Shown: positions 9,107 to 17,495, numbered from the stretch's first letter. The stretch is DNA of 64,000 nt from an uncultured Eubacteriales bacterium (GCA_949294555.1 CASFHP010000003.1:59473-123472); one strand, 5' to 3'. Numbers and translations are program-made. The notes: generated from the letters alone by a model not told the origin.

Positions 9107-10492
9107 GTGAGTAATAATAAAGTAAACAAAAGTCAAAAGGGGAAAAAGGGGAACCAAAAAACAAAGAAAAAAATGAAAGTATGGAAAAAAGTTCTGTTAG
9201 TTATTCTATTAATTTTATTGATTGCAGGAGGCGTATTTGCATATAGAGTATATAGAAATGGATGGGGATTATCTGGAATGCTTGCAACAGTAGTGGGACA
9301 TGATGAAAACACAAGGAAATCTCTGGGAGAATTGCAAGTTCTCTTAATGGGGGTTAGTACAGACCAAGAAGGGGTAGCTTTAACAGATACCATTATGGTA
9401 GTTTCCTATAATCCAAATACACAAAGAGCAGTGCTATTATCAATTCCAAGAGATACATTTACAGGTACAAATGTGAGAAGAGCAGTAGCGTCTGACAAAA
9501 TTAACTCGATTTATAATATTACAAGAGACCCAATGGAAACCGTAGACGCAGTTAATGAATTAACAGGATTAGATTTGCAATATTATGCAATTGTACAAAC
9601 AGAAGCATTAATAGAATTGGTAGACGCAATTGGACCAATCGAATATAATGTACCAATTGATATGGATTATGATGACCCTACACAAGATTTACACATCCAT
9701 TTAGAAGCAGGTGTTCAACAAATAGATGGCGAAAAAGCAGAACAATTATTAAGATTTAGAAAGAATAATAATGGAACTAGTTTTCCTTCAGAATATGGCG
9801 ATAATGATATAGGAAGAATGAGAAATCAAAGAGAATTTATAACAGCTGTTGTTGAGCAAACTGTAAGACTAGAAAATATTACAAAATTAGGTTCTATAAT
9901 AGATATTGCTAGCAGAAATTTAATTACCAATTTAGACTTTAATGTATTAAAAGACTATTTACCATATGCTGTAGAATTTAGTACAGAAAACTTACAAACA
10001 GCGTCATTACCAGGAAGTGTACCAGATTTAAGCCAAACAAATAATGTTAGTATATTTGTTGCAGATGAAGAAGAAACAGAACAATTAATAACAGAATTAT
10101 TTTATCCAGAACAATTGACAGAAGAAGGAACAACAGACGGAAATACAACCAATACAACAGGAAACACAACGACAAGTTCCAATACAACATCAAGTAGTTC
10201 TTCAAGTACCTCAAAATCAGATATTAAGATAGAGGTTTTAAATGGTACAAGTAATAGTAGAACACTTCAAGAAGTCGTTAATAAATTAAAAGAAGAAGGG
10301 TATAATGTTTCAAGAACAGGAACGACGACTTCAACCAGTAAAACAGTTATAGCAAATAAAACAGGTGTTACGACATCAACAATGAATGACATCCAAGATA
10401 TCTTAGGAACAGGAACAATTTCTGATAGTAGTTCAGGGGGAACTTCTAGCAGAGTAGATGTAACGGTTATTATTGGAAAAGATTATGAATAA
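9107..10492 (+). CDS. LytR-CpsA-Psr (LCP) cell-wall glycopolymer ligase with LytR_C domain
   Basis: LCP enzymes transfer undecaprenyl-linked glycopolymers such as teichoic acid or capsule onto peptidoglycan outside the membrane. The 461-residue protein has a Lys-rich cytoplasmic tail, one helix (VLLVILLILLIAGGVFAYRVY), then the LCP domain with LLMGVSTD, TDTIMVVSYNP, LLSIPRDT and GDNDIGRMRNQREF, which hold the Arg/Asp residues that bind the polyprenyl pyrophosphate. A Thr/Ser/Asn-rich linker leads to a C-terminal LytR_C domain (IKIEVLNGTSNSRTLQEV). The start is GTG with AGGAG nine bases upstream. A strong terminator follows. Confidence 0.93.
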   Translation: MSNNKVNKSQKGKKGNQKTKKKMKVWKKVLLVILLILLIAGGVFAYRVYRNGWGLSGMLATVVGHDENTRKSLGELQVLLMGVSTDQEGVALTDTIMVVSYNPNTQRAVLLSIPRDTFTGTNVRRAVASDKINSIYNITRDPMETVDAVNELTGLDLQYYAIVQTEALIELVDAIGPIEYNVPIDMDYDDPTQDLHIHLEAGVQQIDGEKAEQLLRFRKNNNGTSFPSEYGDNDIGRMRNQREFITAVVEQTVRLENITKLGSIIDIASRNLITNLDFNVLKDYLPYAVEFSTENLQTASLPGSVPDLSQTNNVSIFVADEEETEQLITELFYPEQLTEEGTTDGNTTNTTGNTTTSSNTTSSSSSSTSKSDIKIEVLNGTSNSRTLQEVVNKLKEEGYNVSRTGTTTSTSKTVIANKTGVTTSTMNDIQDILGTGTISDSSSGGTSSRVDVTVIIGKDYE

Positions 10493-10499
10493 ACAAATA

Positions 10500-10532
10500 G
10501 GGGCAGACAAATATATAGTCTACCCCTTTTTT
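10500..10532 (+). terminator. Rho-independent terminator after the LCP gene
   Basis: GGGGcAGAC - loop - GTCTaCCCC followed by TTTTTT. Confidence 0.85.
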
Positions 10533-10565
10533 ACATTATAGGAAATACAATTTCCTATAATGTAA
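10531..10565. repeat. Perfect 15-bp inverted repeat
   Basis: TTACATTATAGGAAA, five-base loop, TTTCCTATAATGTAA. It lies between converging genes and is a likely bidirectional terminator or mini-repeat. Confidence 0.6.
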
Positions 10566-10611
10566 AAAAACATAATTGCACACAAATTTTACGCCAGTAA
10601 AATTTGGCGCC

Positions 10612-10680
10612 GAACAATAACGCGGGTTTTAAAATGTTATAAACAGATAAAATGTTTAAAAAAGTCCGCTATTGTTCTTA
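10612..10680. repeat. Dispersed repeat, copy 1
   Basis: About 70 bases built round TTTTAAAATGTTATAAACAG and ending in CCGCTATTGTTCT. A second copy lies at 13012-13080 with about 80 percent identity by eye. The ends GAACAATA and TATTGTTC are inverted. The minus-strand carboxypeptidase stop lies inside this copy. Confidence 0.65.
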
Positions 10681-11937
10681 TCTTTTTATTTTATTCGAGA
10701 AGAAAATTTCAAAAGTAATCCATAAAACGATAATTAGACCGCCAACTTGCAATACAAACTGAAGCAACTGAGAAGTTTCTACATTATGTGTGGCTACAAT
10801 ATCAGCTTCATACTGAATGCCATCAATTGTGTAAATTGCTTTTCCAAGTACATCTCCCTGAGCAATCGGAGCAGAAATATCATCATTTAGTTGAATTTCA
10901 GGGGTGTAATTTGTGTCAATATCAGCAGTAGCAACCAAAGCATGAATGCTATCGGCAAATGCTAAGTCTAAGACTTTAGTATCTGATGTTCCATTGGATA
11001 CCTCGATTTGTGTAATAACATCTCCAGGATTAGCGATATTTTTTAAAGTAAATTGATTAAATCCATATTCATATAAAGTAATGCTATCTGTATATCTTGA
11101 AGACACATTATTTTCAAATGTTCCTCCTAATATCACACAAATAAGTTCCATGTCATTTCTATAAGCACTAGTAACTAAACACCTTCCAGCCTCTGTTGTA
11201 AATCCTGTTTTTCCAACGGTTACATAGCGATAATAATTTGCACTATCTGGAACAATTAGGTCATTTGTTGAAGTATAAGACCTAATATCTGACTTATTTG
11301 TTGCAGGAATGGAGCATGAAACACTACCAGCAATCCTTCTAAAATCGTCATTTTCCATACAATATTGCATGATTTTTGCTAAATCATATGCAGTCGTGTA
11401 ATGATTGTCATCTTGTAAACCATAAGGATTTGTGAAGTGAGTATTAGTTAATCCAAGTTCATTAATTTTGGTATTCATCATAGAAACAAAACTTTCGATA
11501 GAACCACCCACATATTCTGCAAGAACATTAGCAGCATCATTGGCAGAAAGGACTAGTAACATTTCTAATAATTGTTCAACAGTAAATTGTTCTTCTCCTT
11601 GAATTTCAGCAGTAACATATCCTTCTGGAATGGAGGAAATTGCATCATAGCTGGCAGTTACTGTCTCATTTAAGTCACAATTTTCTAAAACCAATATCGC
11701 AGTTAAAATTTTTGTCGTACTTGCAGGAAACATTCTTTCACTTGCATTTTTATCATATAAAATTCTATTTGTTTCATTATCAATTAAAATAGCAGCCGTA
11801 GAAGAAATTTGAGGCGCATTGCTATCATCTGCATAAACAATCGGCAGATTAGTAAAAAAGAGTGCTATGATAATAAAAGATAATAATATAAACTTTTTAA
11901 CATCCACCTTCATATGTATTTTCAAATTTATTTTCAT
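10678..11937 (-). CDS. D-alanyl-D-alanine carboxypeptidase (peptidase S11, PBP5/DacF type)
   Basis: Low-molecular-weight penicillin-binding protein trimming the terminal D-Ala of peptidoglycan stem peptides. It has an N-terminal signal segment (KKFILLSFIIIALFFTNLPIVYA) and the three active-site motifs in order: SxxK as STTK, SxN as SAND, and KTG in VGKTGFTTEAG. The PBP5-like C-terminal beta domain follows. It ends in a hydrophobic segment (VGGLIIVLWITFEIFF) with a basic tail, a real membrane helix rather than the amphipathic helix usual in PBP5. The length (419 residues) is normal. It is monocistronic, with TAGGAG before the ATG and TTGCAA-17-TATAGT upstream. Confidence 0.93.
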   Translation of the reverse strand: MKINLKIHMKVDVKKFILLSFIIIALFFTNLPIVYADDSNAPQISSTAAILIDNETNRILYDKNASERMFPASTTKILTAILVLENCDLNETVTASYDAISSIPEGYVTAEIQGEEQFTVEQLLEMLLVLSANDAANVLAEYVGGSIESFVSMMNTKINELGLTNTHFTNPYGLQDDNHYTTAYDLAKIMQYCMENDDFRRIAGSVSCSIPATNKSDIRSYTSTNDLIVPDSANYYRYVTVGKTGFTTEAGRCLVTSAYRNDMELICVILGGTFENNVSSRYTDSITLYEYGFNQFTLKNIANPGDVITQIEVSNGTSDTKVLDLAFADSIHALVATADIDTNYTPEIQLNDDISAPIAQGDVLGKAIYTIDGIQYEADIVATHNVETSQLLQFVLQVGGLIIVLWITFEIFFSNKIKR

Positions 11938-11963
11938 TTAAAAAACTCCTAACTATTTTATAT

Positions 11964-11999
11964 GTTAATACTATATAGCATTTTGTCGAATTTTGCAAT
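11964..11999 (-). promoter_or_regulatory. Carboxypeptidase promoter containing a 0A-box-like site
   Basis: On the minus strand TTGCAA, a 17-base spacer, TATAGT. The spacer contains TTCGACA, the complement of TGTCGAA (11983-11989), the Spo0A-box core. A regulator bound there would occlude the promoter. Inference. Confidence 0.4.
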
Positions 12000-12074
12000 T
12001 CTAATTTTCTAAAAAATTAAAGGTTTATAGGTAAATCCTCAGAAAAACCTAAATATAACAAGGAGGAAAAATAT

Positions 12075-12758
12075 ATGTTTGAATTTAATAAAAAACAAAA
12101 AATTATTATAATATTAATTGGTATAATACTTATCATTGCCTTTTTATATTATACTTATGCAAAAGATGAAAATATGCTTCTTTCAGAAGAATTAGAAATA
12201 AGTAATACAACAGAAAATACAGAAGAAAATGAAAATACAACACAAGAGGAACAAGAAATGATTGTTGTGCATGTATCAGGTGCAGTAAATAAAGAAGGAA
12301 TTGTAGAGTTAGAAGAAAATAGCAGAATTTCTGACGCCATAGACAAAGCAGAAGGATTAAAAGAAAATGCAGATACAAAAAATATAAATCTTGCCTTTAA
12401 ATTAGAAGACGGAATGAAAATATATATTCCGACAACAGAAGAAACAGCTGAAGAAATGGCACAAGAAGGTAAAGATGATAAAACACAAAACTATATTACT
12501 TCATCAGGAGGTGTTGTACAAGAAGAAAGTAGTACAAGCACAAGTTCAGGAGAACAAAAAACGGGAATGATTAATATAAATACAGCAACACAAACAGAAT
12601 TAGAAACCTTGCCAGGGATTGGTCCATCGACTTCTTTAAAAATTGTGAATTATAGAGAAGAGAATGGAGATTTTCAGTCAATAGAGCAAATAAAAGAAGT
12701 TAGTGGCATAGGCGATGCAAAATATGAAAATATTAAGGATTTGATTTGTGTAAAATAG
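12075..12758 (+). CDS. comEA: ComEA-type DNA-binding competence protein
   Basis: Membrane-anchored dsDNA receptor of natural transformation. N-terminal helix (IIIILIGIILIIAFLYYTYA), Glu/Thr-rich linker, SLBB domain (MIVVHVSGAVNKEGIVELEE, residues about 60-115), a low-complexity linker, and a C-terminal helix-hairpin-helix pair (GMININTATQTELETLPGIG and IEQIKEVSGIGDAKYENIK). At 227 residues this is a standard ComEA. AAGGAGG precedes the ATG. comEC is not adjacent. Two other competence genes in this window, dprA and comM, carry frameshifts, so the function of the pathway is doubtful. Confidence 0.93.
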   Translation: MFEFNKKQKIIIILIGIILIIAFLYYTYAKDENMLLSEELEISNTTENTEENENTTQEEQEMIVVHVSGAVNKEGIVELEENSRISDAIDKAEGLKENADTKNINLAFKLEDGMKIYIPTTEETAEEMAQEGKDDKTQNYITSSGGVVQEESSTSTSSGEQKTGMININTATQTELETLPGIGPSTSLKIVNYREENGDFQSIEQIKEVSGIGDAKYENIKDLICVK

Positions 12759-12767
12759 AAGCGTTAC

Positions 12768-12984
12768 AATTCACACCTAAAAATTTTTCCAATTAGCCAA
12801 AAGTTATATTATGATTTTTTATTTATTAAATGGCTGGCATTACGAAATATACAAATTCTAACATTATAAAGCAGGCACCTCTCACAGCAAGTCTGAGATT
12901 CTCCTACTTGATAATGTAAGAATTTCTCCATTAGCACATTTAATTTCATAAAAAACCATAATATAACTTTTCTTAGCTGTGCGA
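12768..12984. repeat. About 215-bp palindromic mini-element
   Basis: Imperfect inverted repeat: AAAAGTTATATTATGATTTT on the left against the complement of ACCATAATATAACTTTTC on the right. ATTAAATGGCT and GCACATTTAATTTCATAAAA nearer the centre are shared with the element at 5568. The loop holds a small hairpin-forming segment (CTCACAGCAAGTCTGAG). It is non-coding. Confidence 0.65.
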
Positions 12985-13011
12985 AACAAAGTGAGTTACA
13001 GATAAGTTATA

Positions 13012-13080
13012 CAACGGAATGACGTAGGCTTTAAAATGTTATGAACAGATGAAATGTTAAAAAAACCCGCTATTGTTCTC
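13012..13080. repeat. Dispersed repeat, copy 2
   Basis: Second copy of the repeat at 10612-10680, sharing TTTAAAATGTTAT-AACAG, AAATGTT and CCGCTATTGTTCT. It lies just upstream of the DtxR-like gene promoter. Confidence 0.6.
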
Positions 13081-13130
13081 TAAACTGTAACTAAAATTAG
13101 TTGTAATTTGAAAAAATTATAGGTAATTAC

Positions 13131-13175
13131 TTGACAAAGGTAAGAAAGCATAGTAGAATGTTAGCGAAAGCTAAC
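13131..13175 (+). promoter_or_regulatory. Consensus promoter with palindromic operator for the DtxR-like/Suf operon
   Basis: TTGACA (13131-13136), a 17-base spacer and TAGAAT (13154-13159), followed directly by the perfect palindrome GTTAGC-GAAA-GCTAAC (13160-13175) at the expected transcription start. TTAG...CTAA is reminiscent of DtxR/IdeR boxes, so autoregulation by the encoded repressor is likely. The TTG of the -35 is in frame with the gene and could be mistaken for its start codon. Confidence 0.75.
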
Positions 13176-13187
13176 AAGGAGGAGAAT

Positions 13188-13664
13188 ATGAAACTGACAA
13201 ATTCCCAAGAAGAGTATTTAAAAACCATATATATATTAGAAAAAAGTAGTGGCAAGATTAGGGTTACAGATATAGCTCAAAAACTAAAGATAACAAAGCC
13301 AAGTGTTAATAGAGCCATAAAAAATTTAAGAGATTTAGACTTAATTGAATATGAAGTGTATGGAGATATTAACTTAACTTACCAGGGAGAGGAATTGGCA
13401 AAAGAAATTATTAAGAGACAAGATATTATTAAAATGTTTTTGGTGGATATTTTAGGTGTAGAAGAGGAAAATGCTGAAGAGGAAGCTAAATCTATGAAAC
13501 ATGCCATATCGCCAGACACAACGAAAAAATTGGAAAACTATATTGGTAAAATCATGGATTTAGGAGATTTAGATTGTGATTATGATGAAAATAATCCGAA
13601 ATGTCAAAGTTGTATAAAAGTAACTATAAAACATAGGTTAAGCAAAGAGAAAACAGCAAAATAA
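13188..13664 (+). CDS. DtxR/MntR-family metal- or Fe-S-responsive repressor
   Basis: The 158-residue protein has an N-terminal winged helix (NSQEEYLKTIYILEKSSGKIRVTDIAQKLKITKPSVNRAIK) and the DtxR dimerisation domain with metal-ligand-like residues (LGVEEENAEEEAKSMKHAI). The SH3-like third domain is absent, as in MntR. The start is the ATG at 13188 with AAGGAGG upstream; the in-frame TTG further up is the -35 box. The C-terminus carries three cysteines (Cys130, Cys139, Cys142; C-x8-C-x2-C) in DCDYDENNPKCQSC, which could hold a metal or Fe-S cluster. It lies 50 bases before SufC-type genes, so iron/Fe-S sensing is the best guess. Confidence 0.85.
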   Translation: MKLTNSQEEYLKTIYILEKSSGKIRVTDIAQKLKITKPSVNRAIKNLRDLDLIEYEVYGDINLTYQGEELAKEIIKRQDIIKMFLVDILGVEEENAEEEAKSMKHAISPDTTKKLENYIGKIMDLGDLDCDYDENNPKCQSCIKVTIKHRLSKEKTAK

Positions 13665-13714
13665 TTATCTAAGAAAATATGAAAAAATAGTGAAAACAAG
13701 TATAGGAGGTAAAC

Positions 13715-14428
13715 ATGATATTAAAATTAGAAAATATATGTTTTGAAAGAGATAATAAGAAAATCTTAAACAATATAAATCTAGAAATTGATTTAGGAAA
13801 ATTCATTGCTATTACAGGACCAAATGGTTCAGGAAAATCAACATTGGTAAAAATGATTATGGGAATAGAAAAACCAGATTCAGGAAAAATCATTTTTGAC
13901 GGAAAAGATATTACCAATATGGAAATTAATGAAAGAGCAAAATTGGGAATTAGTTTTGGATTTCAACAACCTGTTAAATTTAAAGGAATTACAGTATATG
14001 ATTTATTAAAAATAGCAGCACATAAAAAAATAACGAAAAAAGAAGCATGTGATGCGTTAGCAAAGGTAGGTTTATGTGCAAAAGAATATGTAGATAGAGA
14101 AGTAAATGGATCTTTATCAGGGGGAGAATTAAAAAGAATAGAAATTGCAACAGTAGCTTTAAGAGGCACAAAATTAACCATATTTGATGAACCAGAAGCA
14201 GGAATTGACTTATGGAGCTTCAACAATTTGATTGATGTTTTCCAAACAATGAGTGAAATTACCAAAGGAACAACCATTATCATATCACACCAAGAGAAAA
14301 TTCTAGAAATAGCAGATGAAATCATATTGATGAAAGCAGGAAAAATTCAAAAAATCGGTACAAGCGAAGAAATTTTGAATTTAGAAATTAAGAACAAGGG
14401 ATGTTGTAAAATCAAAAAAGATTGTTAG
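13715..14428 (+). CDS. sufC: SufC-like Fe-S assembly ATPase
   Basis: ABC-type ATPase of the SUF/SMS iron-sulfur cluster scaffold. Walker A is GPNGSGKST (residues about 34-42), and the SufC-specific FGFQQPVKFKGITV follows the Q-loop. The signature is LSGGELKRIEIA; Walker B TIFDEPEAGIDLWSFNNL carries the SufC DEPEAGIDL variant. The C-terminus CCKIKKDC is cysteine-rich. The next gene encodes a single short SufB/D-like partner, and no SufS, SufU or SufE gene is nearby. This matches the minimal SmsC-SmsB arrangement described as an ancestral SUF-like system. AGGAGG precedes the ATG. Confidence 0.9.
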   Translation: MILKLENICFERDNKKILNNINLEIDLGKFIAITGPNGSGKSTLVKMIMGIEKPDSGKIIFDGKDITNMEINERAKLGISFGFQQPVKFKGITVYDLLKIAAHKKITKKEACDALAKVGLCAKEYVDREVNGSLSGGELKRIEIATVALRGTKLTIFDEPEAGIDLWSFNNLIDVFQTMSEITKGTTIIISHQEKILEIADEIILMKAGKIQKIGTSEEILNLEIKNKGCCKIKKDC

Positions 14429-14631
14429 AGAATGTATTATTTTATAGTTTAGAAAACCATTGATATAGAAACTTAACAAAGAAAATAAATATTAAACAGA
14501 AATATGTATATGTTTTATAATGCTTTAAGCACACAAGTGGAAAGATGCTTAAAAGAAAAAATATTACATTTGTTCGGAATGTAAATTAGGAATGAGAAAA
14601 AATAGAATGGAAATGCAGAAAGAAGAAAGGG

Positions 14632-15576
14632 ATGATAAGAAACATGGAATCAAAAAATTTAAACAATATAGATGAGCAACTTTTAAATGAAGTTTCTAAT
14701 TTAGAAAACATGACAAAGGGAGCATATAATATTAGAAAAAATGGAAAAGGTGTAGAACGAAAAGTAACTGAAAATGTTAATATTGTTACAAAAAAAGATG
14801 TATCAGGAATTGACATCTATGTAAAAGAAAATACAAAATTTGAATTTATACATATACCAGTAATTATCACAGAAAGTGGTTTAAAAGATGTAGTATATAA
14901 TGACTTTTATATAGGAAAAAATGCCAATGTAATTATTGTAGCAGGATGTGGAATTCATAATGACCATCATAAAGACTCACAACATGACGGTATTCATAGA
15001 TTTTACTTAGAAGAGGGAGCAAAAGTAAAATATATAGAAAAACACTATGGAGAAGGCAGTGGAGAAGGAAAAAGAATATTAAATCCAGTTACAGAAGTAT
15101 ATCTAAAAGCAGGAAGTAGTATGGAAATGGAAAGCGTGCAAATAAAAGGTGTAAGCTCAACCATCAGAGAAACAAAAGGGGTTCTAGCAGAAGACACAAA
15201 CTTTGTTGTCACAGAAAAAATTATGACAGATGGAAATCAATTTGCCAAAACAACATTTGATGTAGAATTAAATGGAGAAAATGCAAGCACACATGTTACT
15301 TCAAGGTCTGTTGCTACAGAAAATTCAAAACAAGAATTTGTTTCTAAAATATATGGAAATAGCAAATGTTTTGCCCATAGCGAATGTGACGCCATTATAA
15401 AAGATAATGCCATTGTAACAGCAACACCTGAAATAACAGCAAACAATGTAGAAGCAAACTTAATCCACGAAGCAGCAATAGGAAAAATCGCAGGAGAACA
15501 ACTAATCAAATTAATGACATTAGGACTATCAGAAAAAGAAGCAGAAGATGAAATTATCAATGGATTTTTAAGATAA
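14632..15576 (+). CDS. SufB/SufD-like scaffold protein of a minimal SUF (SMS) system
   Basis: Partner of the SufC-like ATPase; builds Fe-S clusters in the cytoplasm. At 314 residues it is much shorter than SufB (about 460) but keeps the beta-helix core and C-terminal SufC-binding region: GCGIHNDHHKDSQHDGIH, AHSECDAIIKDNAIVTATPEI, ANLIHEAAIGKIAGEQL, then MTLGLSEKEAEDEIINGFL, the classic SufB/D tail. Two possible starts exist: ATG 14632, with AAGGG almost touching, or ATG 14644 (AAGGG 12 bases upstream); the second gives a more normal spacing. It is 203 bases downstream of SufC, likely the same transcript. Confidence 0.87.
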   Translation: MIRNMESKNLNNIDEQLLNEVSNLENMTKGAYNIRKNGKGVERKVTENVNIVTKKDVSGIDIYVKENTKFEFIHIPVIITESGLKDVVYNDFYIGKNANVIIVAGCGIHNDHHKDSQHDGIHRFYLEEGAKVKYIEKHYGEGSGEGKRILNPVTEVYLKAGSSMEMESVQIKGVSSTIRETKGVLAEDTNFVVTEKIMTDGNQFAKTTFDVELNGENASTHVTSRSVATENSKQEFVSKIYGNSKCFAHSECDAIIKDNAIVTATPEITANNVEANLIHEAAIGKIAGEQLIKLMTLGLSEKEAEDEIINGFLR

Positions 15577-15655
15577 ATATGATTGCTTATTCCAGGGAAC
15601 AGAAAGGGACTATAAGCTGTAATTGCAAGTTACAATTTACAGCAAAAAGTACTTA

Positions 15656-15706
15656 AACCTATAACCAGTAATACATAAAATATTTATATATTACTGGTTA
15701 TAGGTT
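15656..15706. repeat. 18-bp inverted repeat after the SMS operon
   Basis: AACCTATAACCAGTAATA, loop, TATTACTGGTTATAGGTT; perfect stem. A shorter GCTGTAATTG/CAATTTACAGC pair precedes it near 15617. The run of T after it is weak, so it may be a mini-repeat that acts as terminator. Confidence 0.6.
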
Positions 15707-15774
15707 GCTTTAGAAAACAACTGTGAATTGTAATAATTGCAAAACAAAAAAGCAAAAAATATTAAAAAAATAGA

Positions 15775-15801
15775 TTGATATTTCTAGAAATGTGATATAA
15801 T
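15775..15801 (+). promoter_or_regulatory. Promoter of the beta-lactamase-like gene
   Basis: TATAAT (15796-15801) with an extended -10 TG one base upstream; TTGATA (15775-15780) gives a short 15-base spacer, so the extended -10 probably matters. Confidence 0.45.
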
Positions 15802-15825
15802 AAAACAAAAAAATGGAGAGTGAAG

Positions 15826-17340
15826 ATGGAAAAAGAAGAAAATTCCAAGAAAAAAGATGTACTAAGAAATGAAAATATCACAAAAAATAGAAATAGCTCA
15901 AAAAAGAAGAATGTGTCGAGAAATAAAAGGCAATCAAAGCAAAATAGCAAGACCAAAAATCAAAAGACATCTAAAAAAAGAAAAAGAAATTCGAGAGAAA
16001 GCGTATCAAAAATAAGAGAGCAAACAGAAAAAGAAAAAAATTTTAGCAGAAGAAATAGAACATTAAAAGAAAATAAATTAAAAATACAAGAAGAAAATCC
16101 AAAAGTAAATGAGACCAAATTAAGTAAAGGAGCTTTAAAAGAAAGTAAACTAAAATCTAAAGAGAAAGATTCAACAGAAAAAGGATCAAAATCAAGTACT
16201 AGAATTTCAATAGAAGACGTGTCAAAAGGAAGAAAAAGAACTTCAACAACAAATTTAGAAAAAAATAGGAGATCATATCCAAAAGGAAAACATACAAAAA
16301 AAAGAAAATTGAAAATGAATTCAAGGGTTTTTACAATCAGGATTGCCATACTCATAGTAATTGTGATTATTATAGGAATAGTTATATATAATACAAATAA
16401 CAAAGAAGAGGAAAAACCAAATCCAGAAATTGCCAATGAACAAGTAGAAGAAACAGTACAAGCGACAAGTGCAGAAGAAGAGGTGATAGAAGAAACCGTA
16501 GATACTAGCGTAGAACAACTAATTGCTGAAATATGTGCAGAAAACAATTTAAACGAAAATAATTTTCACTTTTTCTACTACAATATTGAAGAAAAAAAAT
16601 ATTATTTCTATAATGAAGACACCTATTTTACGGCAGCAAGTACGATAAAAGTTCCAGTAACCATGTTATATTATGACCAGATAGCTGAAGGAAAAATGAC
16701 ATTAGAAGACACATTACTTTATAACAGTGATGACTACGAAGCAGGAGGCGGAACAACAGCTGCCTATTACTCTCCAGGAGAACGTGTCCCATTATCACAT
16801 CTATTAGAACAAACCATTGTAAATAGTGACAATACAGCATTAAATATATTAATGGGAAATCTTGGATATCGACAATGCAAAGAAGAATTAACGAAATACT
16901 CAGATATAGAAATGCCAGAAGAATTTTACACATCAAATGTGGCAAGTGGTGCTTACTATTATGATGTATTGCAATATTTGTATCAAAACGTTGAAAAATA
17001 TAAAGAACTAATAGAATATATGAAAATATCTTCAGGAGGAGAATACCTAAAAGCAAATTTACCTCAATATGATGTTGCCCACAAATATGGATCATATAGT
17101 GGATATGTACATGATTATGGAATTATATATGGAGAAAACACATATTTAATCGGTGTATTCACAAATGGTGTAGCAAATGCTAGCCAGCTAATTGCAGAAA
17201 TCGGAGAACAAGTGGTGAATTGTGTAGAAGCAGAAGAGGGTGAAATAGTAGTAGAAACAAATACAGAGAATGACGTAGAAATATATACAGATACAAATGC
17301 AAATGCAAGCAATGATACAAGTTCTACAAATATGAATTAA
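15826..17340 (+). CDS. Class A beta-lactamase-like serine hydrolase with basic N-terminal region
   Basis: The 504-residue protein starts with about 160 residues that are extremely Lys/Arg/Ser-rich and look disordered and cytoplasmic. A single helix (IRIAILIVIVIIIGIVIY) and an acidic linker follow, then an extracytoplasmic class A beta-lactamase/transpeptidase-like domain. Motifs are SxxK as STIK, SDN in IVNSDNTALN, and KYGS in place of KTG near the C-terminus. These fit the Beta-lactamase2 family, whose members in Clostridia may be peptidoglycan hydrolases or true lactamases; no resistance is claimed. The ATG at 15826 has GGAGAG five bases upstream; a GTG at 15820 is less likely. Confidence 0.8.
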   Translation: MEKEENSKKKDVLRNENITKNRNSSKKKNVSRNKRQSKQNSKTKNQKTSKKRKRNSRESVSKIREQTEKEKNFSRRNRTLKENKLKIQEENPKVNETKLSKGALKESKLKSKEKDSTEKGSKSSTRISIEDVSKGRKRTSTTNLEKNRRSYPKGKHTKKRKLKMNSRVFTIRIAILIVIVIIIGIVIYNTNNKEEEKPNPEIANEQVEETVQATSAEEEVIEETVDTSVEQLIAEICAENNLNENNFHFFYYNIEEKKYYFYNEDTYFTAASTIKVPVTMLYYDQIAEGKMTLEDTLLYNSDDYEAGGGTTAAYYSPGERVPLSHLLEQTIVNSDNTALNILMGNLGYRQCKEELTKYSDIEMPEEFYTSNVASGAYYYDVLQYLYQNVEKYKELIEYMKISSGGEYLKANLPQYDVAHKYGSYSGYVHDYGIIYGENTYLIGVFTNGVANASQLIAEIGEQVVNCVEAEEGEIVVETNTENDVEIYTDTNANASNDTSSTNMN

Positions 17341-17468
17341 AACACGAAATAAAAAGTACAATTTATGAGAAGGGGTATATCGAAAAATTTCCGTGAACTT
17401 TAAAATTTTTATGATATATTTATGATATAATAATTGAATGACTAAATTTTGGCTTTTATGAAATAAAA

Positions 17469-17495
17469 AGAGGATGTCTATTTTGGACATCCTCT
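17469..17495. terminator. Bidirectional terminator between converging genes
   Basis: AGAGGATGTC, seven-base loop, GACATCCTCT, flanked by A/T-rich sequence. It separates the beta-lactamase-like gene from desulfoferrodoxin. Confidence 0.65.

Noticed and set aside
12133-12378. Leu/His-rich antisense frames inside comEA
   Set aside because: Shadow of the Glu/Asn-rich coding strand; no start signals.
13131-13187. N-terminal extension of the DtxR-like protein starting at TTG 13131
   Set aside because: That TTG is the first half of a TTGACA -35 box with a matching -10 17 bases on; the ATG at 13188 has AAGGAGG.
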